Source: Microbispora sp. NBC_01189
Lineage (GTDB): Bacteria; Actinomycetota; Actinomycetes; Streptosporangiales; Streptosporangiaceae
Direction of reading: 5' to 3'
Assembly (NCBI RefSeq): GCF_036010665.1
Contig: NZ_CP108581.1
Span: 4,569,501-4,633,500 of the forward strand
DNA: 64,000 nucleotides
The notes under the pieces were generated by a model that was given only the letters and a program-made list of their open reading frames with translations, did no database searches and was not told the DNA's origin. Of the stretch, positions 61,210 through 64,000 are shown one piece after another (positions within the stretch are counted from its first letter, which is position 1; each line of letters starts with the position of its first letter). The position numbers and the translations under genes were made by a program.

Positions 61210-63102
61210 ATGCCCCCTCCGGCCGATCGCACGCTCGCCCACGTCCTGGCCGACCACGCCGCGGCACGCCCCGGCCAGGTGGCGTACGAGTACCTGCACG
61301 ACGACGGCCGCGTCGACGCGATGACCTACGGTGAGCTGTGGCGGCGGGCCTGCGGCCTCGCCGGGCGGCTGCCCAAGGAGGGGCCGGCGCTGCTGCTGTA
61401 TCCGCCCGGCCTCGACCTCGTGGCCGCCGTCTGGGCCTGTTTCCTGGCCGGGGTGCCCGCGGTGCCGACGTATCCGCCGCTGATGGGCGCGGCCGACCGG
61501 ATCGCGCAGCGCTTCGCCCGGATCCTCGCCGACTCCGGCGCGACGTCGCTGCTGGCCGACCCGGCGATCCTGGCGCTCATCCCCGTGGGCGACGTGCCGC
61601 TGCCACCGGTGATCTCGGAGGCGGGCGAGCCGGTGGAGCCGGAGGTCCTGCCGCGGCCGCACGACGTGGCGCTGGTGCAGTACACCTCCGGCAGCACCGG
61701 GCAGCCGAAGGGCGTCGTCCTTGACCACGCCAATCTCGTCGCGAATATCCGGGCGATCAGCGACGTGTTTCGCGTCGATCGGGACATCCGGGTTATCTCA
61801 TGGCTTCCGCCGTACCACGACATGGGTCTGATCGGTTGCATTCTGACGCCCGGGTACGGCGGATTTCCGGTCCGGCTGATGTCGCCCGTGCATTTTCTCC
61901 GGCAACCGCTCGACTGGTTGCGGCAGATCTCGGAAATGGGGGTCACGCACACCGGCGGGCCGAATTTCGCCTACGACCTGTGTGTGCGCCGCGCCCGCGG
62001 CGCCGACCTGTCCGGGCTGGACCTGAGCCGGTGGCGGCTGGCGTTCAACGGCGCGGAGCCGATCCGCCCGGCCACGCTGCGGGCCTTCGCCGAGCGTTTC
62101 GCCGGCAACGGGTTCCGGCCGGAGGCGTTCCTGCCCTGCTACGGACTGGCGGAGGCCACCCTGATCGTCACCGGGCGGCACTTCTCGCCCGGGGACGGCG
62201 TCGGCGAGGACGGACGGGTGGACTGCGGCCCGGCCGTCGACGGGCACTCCGTGGTGGTCGTGGACGACGGCGCCCCGGCGGCGGACGGGGAGAACGGCGA
62301 GATCTGGGTCCGGGGGCCGAGCGTCTGCCGCGGCTACTGGAACGACTCCGACGACCGGTCGTTCGGCGAACTCGGCGGCGAGCGCTACCTGCGCACCGGC
62401 GATCTGGGCTACCTGCGAGACGGGCACCTGTTCGTCACCGGCCGGTCCAAGGACGTGCTCATCCAGAGCGGCGTGAACTTCCACGCCCACGACCTGGAGT
62501 CGGCCGCGGTCGACGGGCACCCCGCGTTGCGGCCGACGGCGGCGGCGTTCATGGTGGAGCGCGCGGAGGGCGAACAGATCGTGCTGGCCGTCGAACTCGC
62601 CCGGGCCGGGGTGGACGTCGACCGGGCCACGATCGCCGCCGACCTCAGGACCAGGGTGCTGGCCGCCACCGGCGCCCGGGTGGACATCGTCGTGGTCTGC
62701 CCGCCCGGCGCCATTCCCCGTACGACGAGCGGCAAGGTCCAGCGCTCGCTGGCCCGCACCCGGTATGCGGCCGGCGAGCTCAGGGGAGAGGTCATCGGTG
62801 ACCGCGCGGCGCCCGTGGAGCGGTTCCTCGCCGGTGTGTTCGCGGCGGTGTGCGACGTGGGCGAGTGCGCGCCGACGCAGAACCTGAGCAGCATCGGCGG
62901 TGACTCCGTCCGGGTCGCCGAGATCGCGGCGATCCTGGAGGACGCGCTCGCGCTGCCCGTGCCGATCGAGGTCGTGCTGTCGGCCCAGTCGCCCCGCGAG
63001 GTCACGGCCCGGCTCATGGCCGGCTGGCGCGAACAGGGTGTTTCCGGCGCCCAGGTCGCGGCCCGGATCGCGGCACTGACCGAGGCCGGTGGGTCGCGGT
63101 GA
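61210..63102 (+). CDS. Fatty acyl-AMP ligase fused to an acyl carrier domain
   Basis: 630 residues, ATG 61210 after AAGGAG. FAAL fold: VQYTSGSTGQPKGVVLDHAN (about 157), SWLPPYHDMGLIGCILTPGY, THTGGPNFAYDLCVRRA, CYGLAEATLIVTG, YLRTGDLGYL. The absence of CoA-ligase features and the FAAL-typical HDMGLIG segment point to acyl-AMP transfer onto a carrier. A C-terminal ACP has LSSIGGDSVRVAEI with the phosphopantetheine Ser near 566. It should load a fatty or other carboxylic acid and pass it to the C domain encoded next, with which it overlaps (GTGA). Confidence 0.9.
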   Translation: MPPPADRTLAHVLADHAAARPGQVAYEYLHDDGRVDAMTYGELWRRACGLAGRLPKEGPALLLYPPGLDLVAAVWACFLAGVPAVPTYPPLMGAADRIAQRFARILADSGATSLLADPAILALIPVGDVPLPPVISEAGEPVEPEVLPRPHDVALVQYTSGSTGQPKGVVLDHANLVANIRAISDVFRVDRDIRVISWLPPYHDMGLIGCILTPGYGGFPVRLMSPVHFLRQPLDWLRQISEMGVTHTGGPNFAYDLCVRRARGADLSGLDLSRWRLAFNGAEPIRPATLRAFAERFAGNGFRPEAFLPCYGLAEATLIVTGRHFSPGDGVGEDGRVDCGPAVDGHSVVVVDDGAPAADGENGEIWVRGPSVCRGYWNDSDDRSFGELGGERYLRTGDLGYLRDGHLFVTGRSKDVLIQSGVNFHAHDLESAAVDGHPALRPTAAAFMVERAEGEQIVLAVELARAGVDVDRATIAADLRTRVLAATGARVDIVVVCPPGAIPRTTSGKVQRSLARTRYAAGELRGEVIGDRAAPVERFLAGVFAAVCDVGECAPTQNLSSIGGDSVRVAEIAAILEDALALPVPIEVVLSAQSPREVTARLMAGWREQGVSGAQVAARIAALTEAGGSR

Positions 63103-64000
63103 GCGAGCACGCCGTAGGACGCGACCTGGTCCGGCGCTGGCGCGACCGGGCGGCCGTGCCCGACACCATGTCCGCCACCGTGCCCGCCACCATGTCCGCC
63201 ATGTCCGCCGCCGGCACCGACGCCGGTGAGAGGGCGGTCAGCCCCGCGCAGACGGGACTGCTGCTCTTCGAGCAGCTTCACCCGGGCACCGCGGTGAACA
63301 TCCTGTCGTTCGTGGCGTCCGTGGCCGGGCCGGTGGACCGCGGCCGCCTGCGGTCGGCGCTCGCCCGGATGACCGTGCGCCACCCGCTGCTGCGCGCCCG
63401 GTTCCCCCGCGAGGAGCCGCCGAGATGCGTCGTCGATCCCGCCGTCCGTCCCGCTGTCGATCCCGCTGTCGATCCCACAGCCGATCCCGCTGCCGATCCT
63501 GACGTCGATCCCGGCGTCGATCCCGCGGTCGATTCCGTCACCGGGCCGTACGCGGGGCCCTACGCGGGGCCGGAGCCCGAGTTCGCCGACCTCGCACACC
63601 TGCCGGAAGGCGAACGGCGGGAGGCGGCACTGGCCCGGGCCGGGGAGTTCGCCGCCAGGCCCATGGACCCGGCCACCGGCCCGCTGTGGCGGGTCGCCGT
63701 GTGGTCGCTCGGTCCCGATGAAACGCTCCTGCAGGTCGTGGCCCATCACCTCATCTGCGACGGCTGGTCGCTGGGCGTGTTCCTCGCCGAGCTGACCACC
63801 CTCTATTCCGGGGGAACCCTGCCCGGCGCGGCCACCCCGCCCACCGGGGGCACGCCCGTCACCGAGGCGGACCTCGCCTACTGGCGCGAGCGGTTGTGCG
63901 ACGCGCCTCCGCTCGACCTCCCGGCCGACCTGCCACGCCCCGTCCGGCCGCGCTTCCGCTCGGCCGCCGTCCCGGTGTCGCTCGAGGCGGCCACCGTACG
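63099..64000 (+). CDS. NRPS condensation domain, 5' part (cut by window end)
   Basis: Starts at GTG 63099, overlapping the FAAL-ACP stop. About 300 residues are visible: SPAQTGLLLFEQLHPGTAVN, then the active HHLICDG at about 216 and the VTEADLAYWRERL region. A 12-bp DNA repeat encodes a DPAVDPAVDP run in the N-lobe. It would acylate the first amino acid with the FAAL-loaded chain (lipoinitiation). The rest of the NRPS lies outside the window. Confidence 0.9.
   Translation, partial: MSEHAVGRDLVRRWRDRAAVPDTMSATVPATMSAMSAAGTDAGERAVSPAQTGLLLFEQLHPGTAVNILSFVASVAGPVDRGRLRSALARMTVRHPLLRARFPREEPPRCVVDPAVRPAVDPAVDPTADPAADPDVDPGVDPAVDSVTGPYAGPYAGPEPEFADLAHLPEGERREAALARAGEFAARPMDPATGPLWRVAVWSLGPDETLLQVVAHHLICDGWSLGVFLAELTTLYSGGTLPGAATPPTGGTPVTEADLAYWRERLCDAPPLDLPADLPRPVRPRFRSAAVPVSLEAATV

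Noticed and set aside
61210-63102. Aryl-acid or CoA ligase starter enzyme for 3-hydroxyanthranilate
   Set aside because: The HDMGLIG and THTGGPNFAYDL segments and the fused ACP are FAAL features; stand-alone aryl-AMP ligases look different. The acid is still unproven.
46197-63749. Many long open frames opposite the NRPS and other genes
   Set aside because: They are Arg/Ala/Pro/Gly-rich shadows caused by the high GC third positions and show no domain motifs.
1-64000. CRISPR arrays, tRNA or rRNA genes
   Set aside because: No regularly spaced long direct repeats with unique spacers and no cloverleaf or rRNA-like stretch was seen. The direct repeats present are short tandem duplications or promoter boxes.

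Overview
The window is very GC-rich DNA with GTG/TTG starts, overlapping ATGA/GTGA operons, a SARP regulator, LysW-type carrier chemistry and NRPS genes. This points to a filamentous actinomycete (Streptomycetales or Streptosporangiales type; the genus cannot be fixed from the sequence). Almost the whole window is accessory, secondary-metabolite DNA.

Layout: (1) 0.1-4.1 kb: arylamine N-acetyltransferase, a two-subunit B12 acyl-CoA mutase and an SDR, probably flanking genes. (2) 4.2-8.8 kb: operon of two FemX-like GNAT proteins, an MFS exporter and an Asp/Asn beta-hydroxylase-family protein. (3) 8.8-9.5 kb: insertion-sequence debris (TnpB C-terminal fragment, ISL3 transposase tail, TnpB-type right-end hairpin). 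(4) 9.5-17 kb: tryptophan/kynurenine block (canonical TDO, divergent TDO-like enzyme, kynureninase-like PLP enzyme, FAD hydroxylase, exported Rieske lipoprotein, kynurenine-formamidase-type cyclase), interrupted by an intact TnpB with an omega-RNA-like right end. (5) 17-22.6 kb: membrane hydrolase, a hydrolase-ABC ATPase fusion and its permease. (6) 22.7-29.7 kb: flavin reductase, GDPD, methyltransferase, GAF/PucR regulator and a probably domesticated IS701-like protein. (7) 30-32.7 kb: chorismate mutase coupled to a SARP-NB-ARC regulator. (8) 32.7-40.3 kb: nine-gene LysW (amino-group carrier protein) operon with a split transketolase and a DegT aminotransferase, the gene set known for 2,6-diamino-5,7-dihydroxyheptanoic acid (DADH) in vazabitide-type pathways. 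(9) 40.5-45.2 kb: a self-contained RiPP operon with a TbtB/TbtC/TbtD-like trio and a precursor whose predicted core SGTWTSGKSWLV has no Cys. With no azoline genes visible, it looks like a pyritide-type (azole-free pyridine macrocycle) system. (10) 45.7-46.1 kb: TnpB right-end scar and a permease fragment. (11) 46.2-61 kb: large leftward NRPS operon (type II TE, C-A*-T with a dead A domain, MbtH, C-A-T-reductase with a mutated C motif, Fe/2OG oxygenase, stand-alone A domain, TyrA-like dehydrogenase, benzoylformate-decarboxylase-like ThDP enzyme). (12) 61.2-64 kb: rightward fatty acyl-AMP ligase-ACP and an NRPS C domain that runs off the window.

How the parts work together (inference): three promoters (before 4286, before the DegT/LysW operon, before the FAAL/NRPS operon) carry GAGA-containing direct repeats in 11-bp phase (11, 22 or 33 bp apart), each ending exactly 8 bp before a TANNNT -10. 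That is the architecture of SARP-activated promoters and ties modules 2, 8 and 12 to the SARP at 30.6 kb. The likely main product is a FAAL-primed lipopeptide containing a LysW-derived diamino dihydroxy acid, released reductively as an aldehyde. The chorismate mutase/TyrA/ThDP enzymes and perhaps the kynurenine block would supply aromatic units. The RiPP operon shows no such boxes and may be a second pathway embedded in the locus.
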